DNA from: Amphibacillus sp052055485
GTDB lineage: Bacteria > Bacillota > Bacilli > Bacillales > Amphibacillaceae
Reading direction: 5' to 3'
Length of the DNA stretch: 64,000 bases
Assembly: GCF_052055485.1 (NCBI RefSeq)
Contig: NZ_CP197171.1
Span: 992,001-1,056,000, forward strand
Position 1 is the stretch's first letter. Every line of letters starts with the position of its first letter. Under the pieces are notes generated by a model. That model searched no databases. It was not told the DNA's origin and was given only the letters and a program-made list of their open reading frames with translations. The position numbers and the translations under genes are program-made. Positions 25,280 to 34,128 of this stretch are shown here, in pieces.

Positions 25280-26253
25280 TTTTTATAATCTCTCTTTGAT
25301 ACTTACACGCTTAAACCCTTCTGGGTAACCATCCACTTTATGACCAACAATGGTGTATTCCTTATCAGCTCCAGTGAAGGAATTTTCTAGTTCAAGATAA
25401 GCATGCGGTTCAAATAATGGTGAAGCGCTAAAGTCCGCTTGCCCTGTTCCGGAGGCATGAGTAAATGTATAAGCCACACTTTGGTCTTTAAAGTTCTGTA
25501 GACCGTGCTCCAACATGCCTTCCATAGCTGCCTTCATCGTATAGTGTGTTGAGCACATGACATAACCCAGTTCTGTCAATTGATCCATGGTTACGGATGG
25601 TACACCGTTATCTGCCCGTACATCCGCGAATATCTTCCAACCGGGAACGACTTTAGCTAATTCTTTTGCTTGCTCTAAATTTGTGATTTTTACCATCATG
25701 GCTAATTCCGCTCCTAGATCCATGGCTGCTTTCAAGCGCTCGCAACCTTCTTTCATTTCCTCTGGAATGGCCGGATCGGCATTGGTTCGAGCAATTAACA
25801 TACAGTTTGTCCCTTCCAATGCTGATAGGGCTGCTTTGACTTTGGCTAAATATTTATCTCTCGGTAATAGTTTTGTCGTATCTTCCATATCGCCAGCATC
25901 TTCTAATTGAATCGCAGCCGCTCCTGCCATCGCTAGCCTTTTAGCTGAACGGTACACAGCTAAAGGACCGCCGAAACCATCTTCAATATCTGCTATCAAG
26001 GGCATTGAACTCGTTTGTGATACACGGCTAACTACCCACTCAAGATCGGTTAAATTGGTTAACCCATAATCAATAACACCATTCATACTAATCGATACTT
26101 CCCCACCGCTTAAAAGACTTACCGGAAACCCACACATTTCTACAGCACGATTTGATGCACAATCATAGACACAAGGAACTAAGAAACATTGCTTTGACTC
26201 TTCTAAAATTTGTTTTAATGTTTTTTGACTGGCCATGTTTATTTCTCCTTTAT
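25280..26253 (-). repeat. Direct repeat, copy 1 (about 974 bp)
   Basis: It covers the complete PEPM-family gene plus 17 bases of its leader with the ribosome site and 3 bases past the stop. By eye about 19 base differences separate it from 27622-28595 (roughly 98% identical). The two copies are in the same orientation and flank the GntP gene. Confidence 0.9.
25283..26236 (-). CDS. PEP mutase / isocitrate lyase family protein, copy 1
   Basis: This 317-residue TIM barrel starts MASQKTLKQILEESKQCFLV. The metal-binding ADIEDGFGG, AIQLEDAGD and IARTNADP motifs are those of the ICL/PEPM superfamily. The KKCGH motif of isocitrate and methylisocitrate lyases is not found, so another C-C lyase or hydrolase activity on a 2-oxo or 2-hydroxy diacid is likelier. 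The gene is almost identical to the copy at 27625-28578 (three amino-acid differences: Lys/Asn16, Pro/Ser in KLL-x-RDKY, Ala/Val in GTGQ-x-DFS). It follows the GntP permease gene after 44 bases. Confidence 0.85.
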   Translation of the reverse strand: MASQKTLKQILEESKQCFLVPCVYDCASNRAVEMCGFPVSLLSGGEVSISMNGVIDYGLTNLTDLEWVVSRVSQTSSMPLIADIEDGFGGPLAVYRSAKRLAMAGAAAIQLEDAGDMEDTTKLLPRDKYLAKVKAALSALEGTNCMLIARTNADPAIPEEMKEGCERLKAAMDLGAELAMMVKITNLEQAKELAKVVPGWKIFADVRADNGVPSVTMDQLTELGYVMCSTHYTMKAAMEGMLEHGLQNFKDQSVAYTFTHASGTGQADFSASPLFEPHAYLELENSFTGADKEYTIVGHKVDGYPEGFKRVSIKERL

Positions 26254-26280
26254 TTTTAATTAGTTTGTCAACTTACTGAA

Positions 26281-27597
26281 TCACACCGGATATAACATAT
26301 TTCCTAAAATAAGCGCTACCGCTAAAGCAATTAACGTAATTAAAACAGTAGTAACAAATAAATGTTTATAACCTTCTTTATAGGAAATACCTGATATAGC
26401 TAACACAGCAACAACCCCACCACTATGTGGAAGACTATCTAAGCCTGTTGATGCTATAGATCCAATCCGATGTAAAATTTCCGGATTGACACCCATTGCT
26501 ATAAAAGGTTCAGCTAAAACGTTTAAAGTTATTGATAATCCACCCATGCCTGAAGCATTCAAACCACACAATAATGTAGTTGCAATAGCAAAGATAATAA
26601 GCGGGTTTCCACCAGATTGGCTGAAGTTTAGGACAGAATCAACAATCGTAGTAAATCCTGGTGTTATACTAATAACACTACCAATCCCAACAATAGCAGA
26701 TGCTGTAATAGTTACTGTCGCTGCACCAGTAGCTGCATTTGCAATTGAATCTTTAAGGTTTGGAATATCTCTAAGGTTTTTAAAAAATACTACAACACAC
26801 ATTAATATGCCTACTAATAAAGCAACAGAAATATCTGTTTTAAAAACATTTAATACGACCGTAATAGAGATGAGTGGCAACAGGGAAGCTAACGAATTAG
26901 GTAATACACCTTTTGACTCTAGTTCATCTGCTTGTTCTAAAACTTTATTCGTTTCACTATCTGCCGTGAAGCCCAATCCTTTTTTTCTTGATTTTTTCAC
27001 TTCAAAATCAAAATAAATCATTGTTAGTACAAGGGTTGTCCCTGCTGCAATAATCCCAACCATAGGGGCAGCCATGGCTGTCGTATCAAGAAATGTGGTC
27101 GGAATAATATTAATAATTGCAGGACTTCCTGGAAGCATATTCACCCATGTGAAAATTCCTGCACCAATTACTCCTGGAATAAGAGCTCTTGGTAAATTAG
27201 CTTCTCTAAATACTGCTAATACAATTGGATAAAGGGCAAAACAGGCAACCATTGCTTGGACTCCACCATATGTCAATAATCCACCTGCAATGATGATGGC
27301 AGGGATAGCTCTTTTCTCCCCTAATTTCTCTATAATCAATTGTGAAATGGATCTAGCTCCTCCACTTATATCCATCAATTTTGATAAAATCCCTCCTAGC
27401 AACAACATCAACCATGCAGATTTAACAAAATCAGCAAAACCCGTTACGTAATCTTCCGTAATAGTTTGTACAATCGGCACCCCACTAAATGCCGCAATAA
27501 GGATAACAGTGATTAAAGCAGCAATTGTTATAGGAACTTTTTTCAGAGTAAGCACCAGTAAAACAATAAGTGAAGCTACAATAATTATCATGTCCAT
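26281..27597 (-). CDS. GntP-family permease (gluconate/sugar-acid:H+ symporter)
   Basis: This 438-residue membrane protein has about 12 hydrophobic segments and typical GntP stretches such as ITIAALITVILIAAFSGVPI, YGGVQAMVACFALYPI and the C-terminal STGLDSLPHSGGVVAVLAI. The family imports gluconate, 2-keto-gluconates, hydroxybutyrate and similar small acids with protons. It lies between the two PEPM-family copies in the LacI-controlled operon and is the likely entry point for that pathway's substrate. Confidence 0.9.
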   Translation of the reverse strand: MDMIIIVASLIVLLVLTLKKVPITIAALITVILIAAFSGVPIVQTITEDYVTGFADFVKSAWLMLLLGGILSKLMDISGGARSISQLIIEKLGEKRAIPAIIIAGGLLTYGGVQAMVACFALYPIVLAVFREANLPRALIPGVIGAGIFTWVNMLPGSPAIINIIPTTFLDTTAMAAPMVGIIAAGTTLVLTMIYFDFEVKKSRKKGLGFTADSETNKVLEQADELESKGVLPNSLASLLPLISITVVLNVFKTDISVALLVGILMCVVVFFKNLRDIPNLKDSIANAATGAATVTITASAIVGIGSVISITPGFTTIVDSVLNFSQSGGNPLIIFAIATTLLCGLNASGMGGLSITLNVLAEPFIAMGVNPEILHRIGSIASTGLDSLPHSGGVVAVLAISGISYKEGYKHLFVTTVLITLIALAVALILGNMLYPV

Positions 27598-27621
27598 ATG
27601 TTGTTTCCTCTCCTTTTGTCC

Positions 27622-28595
27622 TTTTTATAATCTCTCTTTGATACTTACACGTTTGAACCCTTCTGGGTAACCATCCACTTTATGACCAACAATGGTGTAT
27701 TCCTTATCAGCTCCAGTGAAGGAATTTTCTAGTTCAAGATAAGCATGCGGTTCAAATAATGGTGAAGCGCTAAAGTCCACCTGACCTGTTCCGGAGGCAT
27801 GAGTAAATGTATAAGCCACACTTTGGTCTTTAAAGTTCTGTAGACCGTGCTCCAACATACCTTCCATAGCTGCTTTCATCGTATAGTGTGTTGAGCACAT
27901 GACATAACCCAGTTCTGTCAATTGATCCATGGTTACGGATGGTACACCGTTATCTGCCCGTACATCCGCGAAGATCTTCCATCCGGGAACGACTTTAGCT
28001 AATTCTTTTGCTTGCTCTAAATTTGTGATTTTTACCATCATGGCTAATTCCGCTCCTAGGTCCATGGCTGCTTTCAAGCGCTCGCAACCTTCTTTCATTT
28101 CCTCTGGAATGGCCGGATCGGCATTGGTTCGAGCAATTAACATACAGTTTGTCCCTTCCAATGCTGATAGGGCTGCCTTGACTTTGGCTAAATATTTATC
28201 TCTCGATAATAGTTTTGTCGTATCTTCCATATCGCCAGCATCTTCTAATTGAATCGCAGCTGCTCCTGCCATCGCTAGCCTTTTAGCTGAACGGTACACA
28301 GCTAAAGGACCGCCGAAACCATCTTCAATATCCGCTATCAGGGGCATTGAACTCGTCTGTGATACACGGCTAACCACCCACTCAAGATCGGTTAAATTGG
28401 TTAACCCATAATCAATAACACCATTCATACTAATCGATACTTCCCCACCACTTAAAAGACTTACCGGAAACCCACACATTTCTACAGCACGATTTGATGC
28501 ACAATCATAGACACAAGGAACTAAGAAACATTGATTTGACTCTTCTAAAATTTGTTTTAATGTTTTTTGACTGGCCATGTTTATTTCTCCTTTAT
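27622..28595 (-). repeat. Direct repeat, copy 2 (about 974 bp)
   Basis: Partner of 25280-26253 at an offset of 2342 bases. Recombination between the copies would remove the GntP gene and leave one PEPM-family gene. Confidence 0.9.
27625..28578 (-). CDS. PEP mutase / isocitrate lyase family protein, copy 2
   Basis: The second copy of the 317-residue ICL/PEPM-superfamily protein, with the same metal-binding motifs (ADIEDGFGG, AIQLEDAGD, IARTNADP). It differs from copy 1 at three residues, none in those motifs. Most nucleotide differences are silent, which suggests that both copies are still under selection or that the duplication is kept alike by gene conversion. It starts 156 bases after the 2-hydroxyacid dehydrogenase gene ends and is followed by the permease gene. 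Confidence 0.85.
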   Translation of the reverse strand: MASQKTLKQILEESNQCFLVPCVYDCASNRAVEMCGFPVSLLSGGEVSISMNGVIDYGLTNLTDLEWVVSRVSQTSSMPLIADIEDGFGGPLAVYRSAKRLAMAGAAAIQLEDAGDMEDTTKLLSRDKYLAKVKAALSALEGTNCMLIARTNADPAIPEEMKEGCERLKAAMDLGAELAMMVKITNLEQAKELAKVVPGWKIFADVRADNGVPSVTMDQLTELGYVMCSTHYTMKAAMEGMLEHGLQNFKDQSVAYTFTHASGTGQVDFSASPLFEPHAYLELENSFTGADKEYTIVGHKVDGYPEGFKRVSIKERL

Positions 28596-28734
28596 AATTT
28601 CATTTTTTGTTTTTATATAATTAACCGCTTTCATTTTATAGAGCAAACCTATTAAGAGTGCCTTAGGTTTGCGTACATTTCTATTTTTAACATTAAACTT
28701 GAAACCCAATAACTACGATAGAATCGTAAATTTA

Positions 28735-29688
28735 TCAATTTACAACATGAATGGGTTTATTCATAAAGAAATAGGAAATCAAATTATTGGATGCTTCTTC
28801 AGCAATTACCCTTCTGCCAGCAACTGTTCCAGTACCTGCATGAGGGGCCATAATGACATTGTCTAATGAGCGCAATTCAGCAGAAACCGTCGGCTCAAAT
28901 TCAAATACATCAAGTCCTGCACCTGCTATCTCATAATTTTTGAGCGCTTTTACTAAATCAGCTTCTTTAATGATCGGGCCTCTTGCTGCATTGATAATAT
29001 ATGATGTCTTTTTCATTTTTCTAAAGGCATCATCATTAAAAATCCCTTTTGTTGTGTTCAATAATGGCACATGAATAGTTAATACGTCTGAAGTCGTTAA
29101 CAATTCTTCAAAATCGACAAATTCGAAACCTAATTCTTTCTCTACATCAACTGATAATCTTGTGGCATCGTTATAAATCACACGCATATTAAAAGCTTGG
29201 GCAATTTTCGCAACCGTTTGGCCAATCCTCCCCATACCGAAAATACCAAGAGTTGTATTGTCCAATGATAATCCTTGATATTTCTCATGGCTGACATCAA
29301 TCCAATTTCCTTCTCGGACCACTTTGTCGTAAAAAGATAACCGCTTAGCAGCTGCTAGTATTAATGCAAATGTCATTTCAGCAGTTGGAATACGAACCGA
29401 TTGCGGTGAATTTGAAACAATAATACCCTTAGATTTTGCATATTCAATATCTACATGATCAAAGCCGACTCCATTTACTGAAATTACTTTTAAATTTTTC
29501 CCTGCATCAATAAGTTCTTTATCAGCTTTCATTCCCATTAAAAGCAGACCATCATATTCATTCAAATGCTCTAATACGTATTCACGACTAAATTCATCTT
29601 TAGAGTAAGTCACATCACATTTTTCACGTAACTCATTTAATCCGTCTTTTGAAACAATACCTGTAACAAGTATTTTAGGTTTTGCCAT
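28735..29688 (-). CDS. D-isomer-specific 2-hydroxyacid dehydrogenase
   Basis: This 317-residue protein has the Rossmann motif LGIFGMGRIGQTVAKIA, catalytic Arg in NAARGPIIKE, Glu in DVFEFEPTVS and His in MAPHAGTGTV. It resembles glyoxylate/2-keto-gluconate reductases. In this operon it could reduce the 2-oxo product of the PEPM-family enzyme or oxidise the imported hydroxy acid. One base separates it from the upstream beta-propeller-like gene, so they are co-transcribed. Confidence 0.87.
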   Translation of the reverse strand: MAKPKILVTGIVSKDGLNELREKCDVTYSKDEFSREYVLEHLNEYDGLLLMGMKADKELIDAGKNLKVISVNGVGFDHVDIEYAKSKGIIVSNSPQSVRIPTAEMTFALILAAAKRLSFYDKVVREGNWIDVSHEKYQGLSLDNTTLGIFGMGRIGQTVAKIAQAFNMRVIYNDATRLSVDVEKELGFEFVDFEELLTTSDVLTIHVPLLNTTKGIFNDDAFRKMKKTSYIINAARGPIIKEADLVKALKNYEIAGAGLDVFEFEPTVSAELRSLDNVIMAPHAGTGTVAGRRVIAEEASNNLISYFFMNKPIHVVN

Positions 29689-29689
29689 T

Positions 29690-30721
29690 TTAAGATTCCT
29701 CTCTTTCTATTTCGTATATAGCAACTTCATTTATTTCATTATTTGCTGACGCAATGAAAGCGCGGCCATTTTTATTAAATGCTAAACAGTTACTAGATCC
29801 AACATTTCTATCAATTATTGTTTCTTTTAAATTACCATTGACTATTTCTAATAGCATTAAGTCACGTTTTCCACCACGATAACCAAACACAAAGTATTTT
29901 TTATCATTAATTATTGTTTTACCTAGTGCATGACCAAATGATGCGAGGTATGGTAGTTCTGAAATTTTTTCTGAAAAATCATGATTATAAAGACGTAGAT
30001 ATGGACCATGGAAACCTTGAATAATTAGATACTCGTTTTTACCATCATTATTAATATCCATGTCGATCATATCGCTTGTTTCTTCAGAGAATAACTTCGT
30101 TAATTTCAGCTTTTCTCCATACCATCCCTCCCATGGATATTCTAATTTAAAGACTCCTTCTTCCCCAGAAAAAAGGGAAAAACCTTCTTCTTTTAAAGCC
30201 TTATACCCATGGTTTTTTGTAATCTTGGCTTCTAATGTCTGAATTTGTTCAATTTTATTATTTTCTTTATCGAATTCACCAATGAATACATCACCAGGAC
30301 TACTCCAATCTTCAATAGAAGACTTAGAGCGAGCAATCGTACAGCCTATAAATAATAATTGCTTATTATTTAATTGAATAAGATCAAAGCGATGTAAATA
30401 TGGAAATTCCATAACTTCAGTAATATCCCAACAAGTACCATTGAAGGTCCCTCGAATAATACGACATTTTTTAGCATCAAAGCCAGGATAAAATTTCTGG
30501 GTCGCTAAAAAATCTAATGTTCCTGGAATATTTACTAGTGTCATCGTTCCACCAATATTTGGCCAAACGATAGATTTTTTATAGCCTTCATTCAAATCAT
30601 AAGCAAAGCATTCCTTTTTGACTTCAGAGGCCACCAATAAAAAATCATAATGATCATCTTTTAAACGCAATAATGCATAACAAGAATCTAATTGGTCCGA
30701 AAACTTTTTATTTATTATCAA
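29690..30721 (-). CDS. Beta-propeller-like protein of unknown function
   Basis: I do not recognise this protein of about 343 residues. It has no signal peptide, membrane span or known catalytic motif. Repeating strand-turn units are visible, including the Ca-binding-like DMDINNDGKNEYLIIQG of VCBS/FG-GAP repeats, HDFSEKISELPYLASFGHAL and KNGRAFIASANNEINEVAIY, so a propeller fold is likely. I start at TTG 30721, because GGGAGG at 30734-30729 lies inside the longer frame (TTG 30748). It is the first gene of the LacI-controlled operon. A lactonase or a sugar-acid-binding role is possible but speculative. Confidence 0.6.
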   Translation of the reverse strand: MIINKKFSDQLDSCYALLRLKDDHYDFLLVASEVKKECFAYDLNEGYKKSIVWPNIGGTMTLVNIPGTLDFLATQKFYPGFDAKKCRIIRGTFNGTCWDITEVMEFPYLHRFDLIQLNNKQLLFIGCTIARSKSSIEDWSSPGDVFIGEFDKENNKIEQIQTLEAKITKNHGYKALKEEGFSLFSGEEGVFKLEYPWEGWYGEKLKLTKLFSEETSDMIDMDINNDGKNEYLIIQGFHGPYLRLYNHDFSEKISELPYLASFGHALGKTIINDKKYFVFGYRGGKRDLMLLEIVNGNLKETIIDRNVGSSNCLAFNKNGRAFIASANNEINEVAIYEIEREES

Positions 30722-30780
30722 AGAACACCAAAACCTCCCTAAAATCAATTATAAATTTTTTCCAACAAGTAAATATTTTA

Positions 30781-30794
30781 GTTAACCGGTTAAC
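30781..30794. promoter_or_regulatory. LacI-type operator O1
   Basis: A perfect 14-bp palindrome GTTAACCGGTTAAC with the central CG step usual for LacI-family operators. It lies downstream of the operon promoter, where binding would block elongation or anchor a loop with O2. Confidence 0.75.
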
Positions 30795-30847
30795 CAATAT
30801 GTGCTAAAAAAAACAAACTAGAAAGAGCTCTCTTTGTTTGTAATTTC

Positions 30848-30876
30848 ATCATAAACGATATATAAACAAAAAACAA
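30848..30876 (-). promoter_or_regulatory. Promoter of the catabolic operon
   Basis: On the minus strand TTGTTT (30876-30871), a 17-base spacer and TATGAT (30853-30848). It sits between the two operators. Confidence 0.6.
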
Positions 30877-30961
30877 GCCTTTTTATCGCTTTAATTAATG
30901 ATAAATTCCTTAAAAAGGATCCACCTTTTAGTTTCATTAGACTTTAGATTGGGATAGTTTA

Positions 30962-30975
30962 GTTAACCGGTTACC
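30962..30975. promoter_or_regulatory. LacI-type operator O2
   Basis: GTTAACCGGTTACC differs from O1 by one base. It is 181 bases from O1, upstream of the promoter, a distance suited to DNA looping by a tetramer or to a simple two-site repressor. Confidence 0.7.
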
Positions 30976-31028
30976 TAAATAGGGGTTTCTATCTATGATG
31001 TAGATAAATTTATTCAGCAATAAAAAAA

Positions 31029-31068
31029 GACATAGAGTTATTCTCTTCATCGAAAATAATTCCATGTC
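31029..31068 (-). terminator. Rho-independent terminator of the lacI gene
   Basis: A 14-base stem with about two non-canonical pairs (31029-31042 with 31055-31068) is followed on the minus strand by seven T residues. It lies just after the regulator gene, so the regulator and operon are separate transcripts. Confidence 0.75.
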
Positions 31069-31125
31069 CAGTAGATTTAAAATAATTAATCCAACAAAAA
31101 TGTTACTATCACTTATAAATAATTA

Positions 31126-32124
31126 CTATATTGATCCGCGAATAACAATTTCTGTCGGTACTTCGAACGTTTGTGCCTGTGGATTATCTATATAATTTTC
31201 ACGTCTTTTCAATTTTGTAATTAATGTTAAAGCGGCTTTTCTACCAATTTCATATGAATCCTGTTTTATACAAGTAATCCCTGGTCTTAAAACCTTCATC
31301 CAGTCTAAATCCTCATAAGATCCAATACCATAATCCTCGGGATAAGTATAACCAAGAGTTTGAATAATTTCCATAAAGGACAACAGTGTGGGACCATTTA
31401 CTGTGAAAAAACCAGGCTTTGACTTGCTTTGATTAAAAATATTTATTATTTTTTCTTGAAATTCTTCTTTGTTTTCAAGGACTAGCAAATTACTATCATT
31501 GGATAATTCCATTGCTTTTTGAAAGCCTTGATAACGTTGTTCTCTTGTAGATATTCCTTCTATTGGAATGGTCACAAAATAAATATCTTGATAGCCTTTG
31601 TGTTGCATCAGTTTAATAAATTTATAAATTGCATTCTCATTATCAGAAACAATCGTATCTATATTTATTTGTTTAGACTCCCTATCAACCATAACGGTAT
31701 TTCGATTATCAAGAGTCTTTATTAATGGATTATCCGCAAATACAGCATCTAGAATAACACCCGAAACATTTTGTTGTTTTAAACGATTAAGATTATCCAT
31801 TTCCATTAGTAAGTCATTATCAGAATTTGTGAAATTAACTGTATAACCTTCTTCTCGGCAAGTATCATGAATACCTTTCATAACTGCTGAAATAAATGGA
31901 TTAGTTATATCAGCAATTACAACTCCTATCGTTTTGTAATCACTTGTTGCTAAACCTTTAGCTACAACACTCGGTTGATAGCCAGTTACATCAATAACCT
32001 GCTTAATGGCATTTTTGGTTTTATCAGACATTTTTGCATAGTTACCATTTATATAATGCGACACTGTTGTTGTAGAAACTCCAACTAATTTAGCGATATC
32101 TTTAATAGTTATTTTTCTAGACAT
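31126..32124 (-). CDS. LacI-family transcriptional regulator
   Basis: This 332-residue protein has the N-terminal HTH MSRKITIKDIAKLVGVSTTT followed by VSHYINGNY and the hinge GYQPSVVAKGLA. The effector domain begins KTIGVVIADITNPFISAVMK. It is encoded just upstream of the GntP/PEPM/kinase operon in the same direction, and two CG-centred palindromes (30781, 30962) lie between the two units, so it is the probable repressor. An IS element sits 73 bases upstream of its start and may have changed its promoter. Confidence 0.92.
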   Translation of the reverse strand: MSRKITIKDIAKLVGVSTTTVSHYINGNYAKMSDKTKNAIKQVIDVTGYQPSVVAKGLATSDYKTIGVVIADITNPFISAVMKGIHDTCREEGYTVNFTNSDNDLLMEMDNLNRLKQQNVSGVILDAVFADNPLIKTLDNRNTVMVDRESKQINIDTIVSDNENAIYKFIKLMQHKGYQDIYFVTIPIEGISTREQRYQGFQKAMELSNDSNLLVLENKEEFQEKIINIFNQSKSKPGFFTVNGPTLLSFMEIIQTLGYTYPEDYGIGSYEDLDWMKVLRPGITCIKQDSYEIGRKAALTLITKLKRRENYIDNPQAQTFEVPTEIVIRGSI

Positions 32125-32197
32125 TTTTTCACCTAATATTAATAGTTTTTAACAATTAAAATCTTAAAATATGTATCCTTATTTATAAAATTAATGT

Positions 32198-33742
32198 CAT
32201 TAGCGTTGCATAAAAACATTTTTTACTTGTCAAACGATTAAATGATTGTCAAATTGCTATAAGTTAAAATTTACCATCTGCTTCTGATTTTTAAATTTAA
32301 AAAAGTGAACAGTGAACGAAAAGTAGCCCTTATCCACAATTTGGTATTTCACTCTTTTATTAAACAAACAAAGGATCAAAATCAAGTGTGTCTAAATGTT
32401 CCACCTCACCTTCGCTATATTGTTTCATAAGGATTTGAAACTCGTGTTCATAATCATATTTTCTTCGTCCTTTTGACGTGCGAGTGGGTGGGCGAAACAA
32501 CGCTTTTATGAATGTCTCATAACTTTCAAATAGCAGGTTTTTTAACGTCTTTTTGATCGTGAGAAGACGCCCTTTAAACCCAGTGTTATCTTGAATTAAA
32601 ACGGTTAAACAATAAGTAATCAGGGCCATCCAAATTTGATTGTAAACCGCATTTTGGCTTTTACCATAGAACGTTTTTATTTTTAAATGTTGCTTCATCC
32701 ATTTGAAAAATGTTTCTATTTTCCAACGATAACGATAGAGATCACCGATTTCTTTCGCGGATAAGCCAAAACAATTCGTGACAATCGTTACGCTGTTACC
32801 CTTGGTGTCTTCTGTCTCGATTAATCGTAGGGGCTGAATCATTTTGGTTCCAGATGTCTCGTTACCTAAATAAACATCTTGGTCTTTAAAAATGAGTTGA
32901 TCTGGATCTGGAACTTGCTCTGAAAGCACTTCAATGTCTGCGTTCTTTTTAAGTCGTGTGACAAACTGGATATCTGAAAGACAAAGCTTTTCAAATTGTT
33001 TGTAATCCATATAACCTCGATCAAATAGATAAATTGCATCTGGATCACGATCAATTAATTCATCCATTTGCGAACGGTCCGAATGGATCGCTGGCAGTAA
33101 CTTAGCTTGATCGGGTATGGTGTGATCTTTCGTGACAATGACTTTTAAGTGTAACCGAACACCTGCTTTAGTCTTTCGAAAGGTCGCCCAAGGGTACTGA
33201 CTTAAACTCATACTCATTGTGCTTGAGTCAATCACATTTAAACGCGTGATGTCTCGTAAAAAAAGTAAATGGTAGGACATTTTCACCTGAATTTTCTTTG
33301 TTAAAAACCGAAAGATATTCTCAAACATTTCAGAGGGCAATTCACTTAATTTTCGAGACAGTTGTGACGTACTGATACTTTCAAATCCTATTTGTTTTTT
33401 AAGATCAGCCTTATCTTTTGTTTGTTTTGAAACGCTTGTTAAACTGTCTGTGTCACAGAGTTGAGCAATAATCATTAGTTTAAAGAATCGATAAGCCGTC
33501 AGCTTTTTGACATACTTATCAAGGTTCTCGACATGGCTCAAATCTAAAAGTGTTTGTTCATCAATCAGTTTTAGCACTTCACTAATTGTAGATTTTATGG
33601 TATTCTTGTCCATGATATGGCTCCTTATTTTTTGGGATTTGGACAGAGCTACCAAACCTAATTATAAGGAGTTTTTTCTATTTTTTGAAATATTTCGAAA
33701 AACCACTTGACATTTTGAAAAAATGTTTATGCAAAGCTAATG
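32198..33742 (-). mobile_element. IS4-family insertion sequence, 1545 bp, apparently intact
   Basis: The ends are imperfect inverted repeats: the left begins CATTAGCGTTGCATAAAAAC, the right (reverse complement) begins CATTAGCTTTGCATAAACAT, both continuing to TGTCAA. The 9-bp sequence AATTAATGT is found directly outside each end (32189-32197 and 33743-33751), a target-site duplication of the size usual for IS4. One full-length transposase gene fills the interior. Confidence 0.93.
32360..33613 (-). CDS. IS4-family transposase
   Basis: The transposase of about 417 residues has the DDE core: first Asp in RLNVIDSSTMSM, second Asp in IYLFDRGYMDYKQ, and Glu within the IS4 YREK signature Y-x2-R-x3-E-x6-K, seen in YRYRWKIETFFKWMKQHL. 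I start at ATG 33613 (MDKNTIKSTISEV), which follows AAGGAGCC; the longer frame to 33655 lacks a ribosome site. No frameshift or stop is seen, so it may be active. Confidence 0.93.
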   Translation of the reverse strand: MDKNTIKSTISEVLKLIDEQTLLDLSHVENLDKYVKKLTAYRFFKLMIIAQLCDTDSLTSVSKQTKDKADLKKQIGFESISTSQLSRKLSELPSEMFENIFRFLTKKIQVKMSYHLLFLRDITRLNVIDSSTMSMSLSQYPWATFRKTKAGVRLHLKVIVTKDHTIPDQAKLLPAIHSDRSQMDELIDRDPDAIYLFDRGYMDYKQFEKLCLSDIQFVTRLKKNADIEVLSEQVPDPDQLIFKDQDVYLGNETSGTKMIQPLRLIETEDTKGNSVTIVTNCFGLSAKEIGDLYRYRWKIETFFKWMKQHLKIKTFYGKSQNAVYNQIWMALITYCLTVLIQDNTGFKGRLLTIKKTLKNLLFESYETFIKALFRPPTRTSKGRRKYDYEHEFQILMKQYSEGEVEHLDTLDFDPLFV

Positions 33743-33751
33743 AATTAATGT

Positions 33752-34128
33752 ATAAAATTTACTTATTTAAATGTTAAATAGCTTAAATTGACAAACAAAA
33801 TTTAGAAATTTACAACTATATTATAACTTATTATAGAACTAAATACGAACAAAGCCCAAGCCTGTTTGAGTCAGCCAATCTAGATCTGTATTTCAAAAGA
33901 GAAAAACAGCATATGCGTTAAAAAACTTTACATCACCTATTTGACTACTTACTTGACTATAATGATATATGAGTCAACGTTAATTCATATTGAGTTAGTT
34001 GAATCATTTTTTAGACTTCTGAGTAATCTTGTCGTTAATATGCATTCTCAAAAAAGTATATATAATTAAAAATAATAAATATTTAAGACACTAATTAATA
34101 ATTTAGGATAAACTTTAAAAATATATTG
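33752..34128. other. Intergenic region between IS element and rqcP
   Basis: About 375 A/T-rich bases with no reading frame, repeat or clear terminator. This is the second boundary of the insertion that separates rqcP from yabP. Confidence 0.4.
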
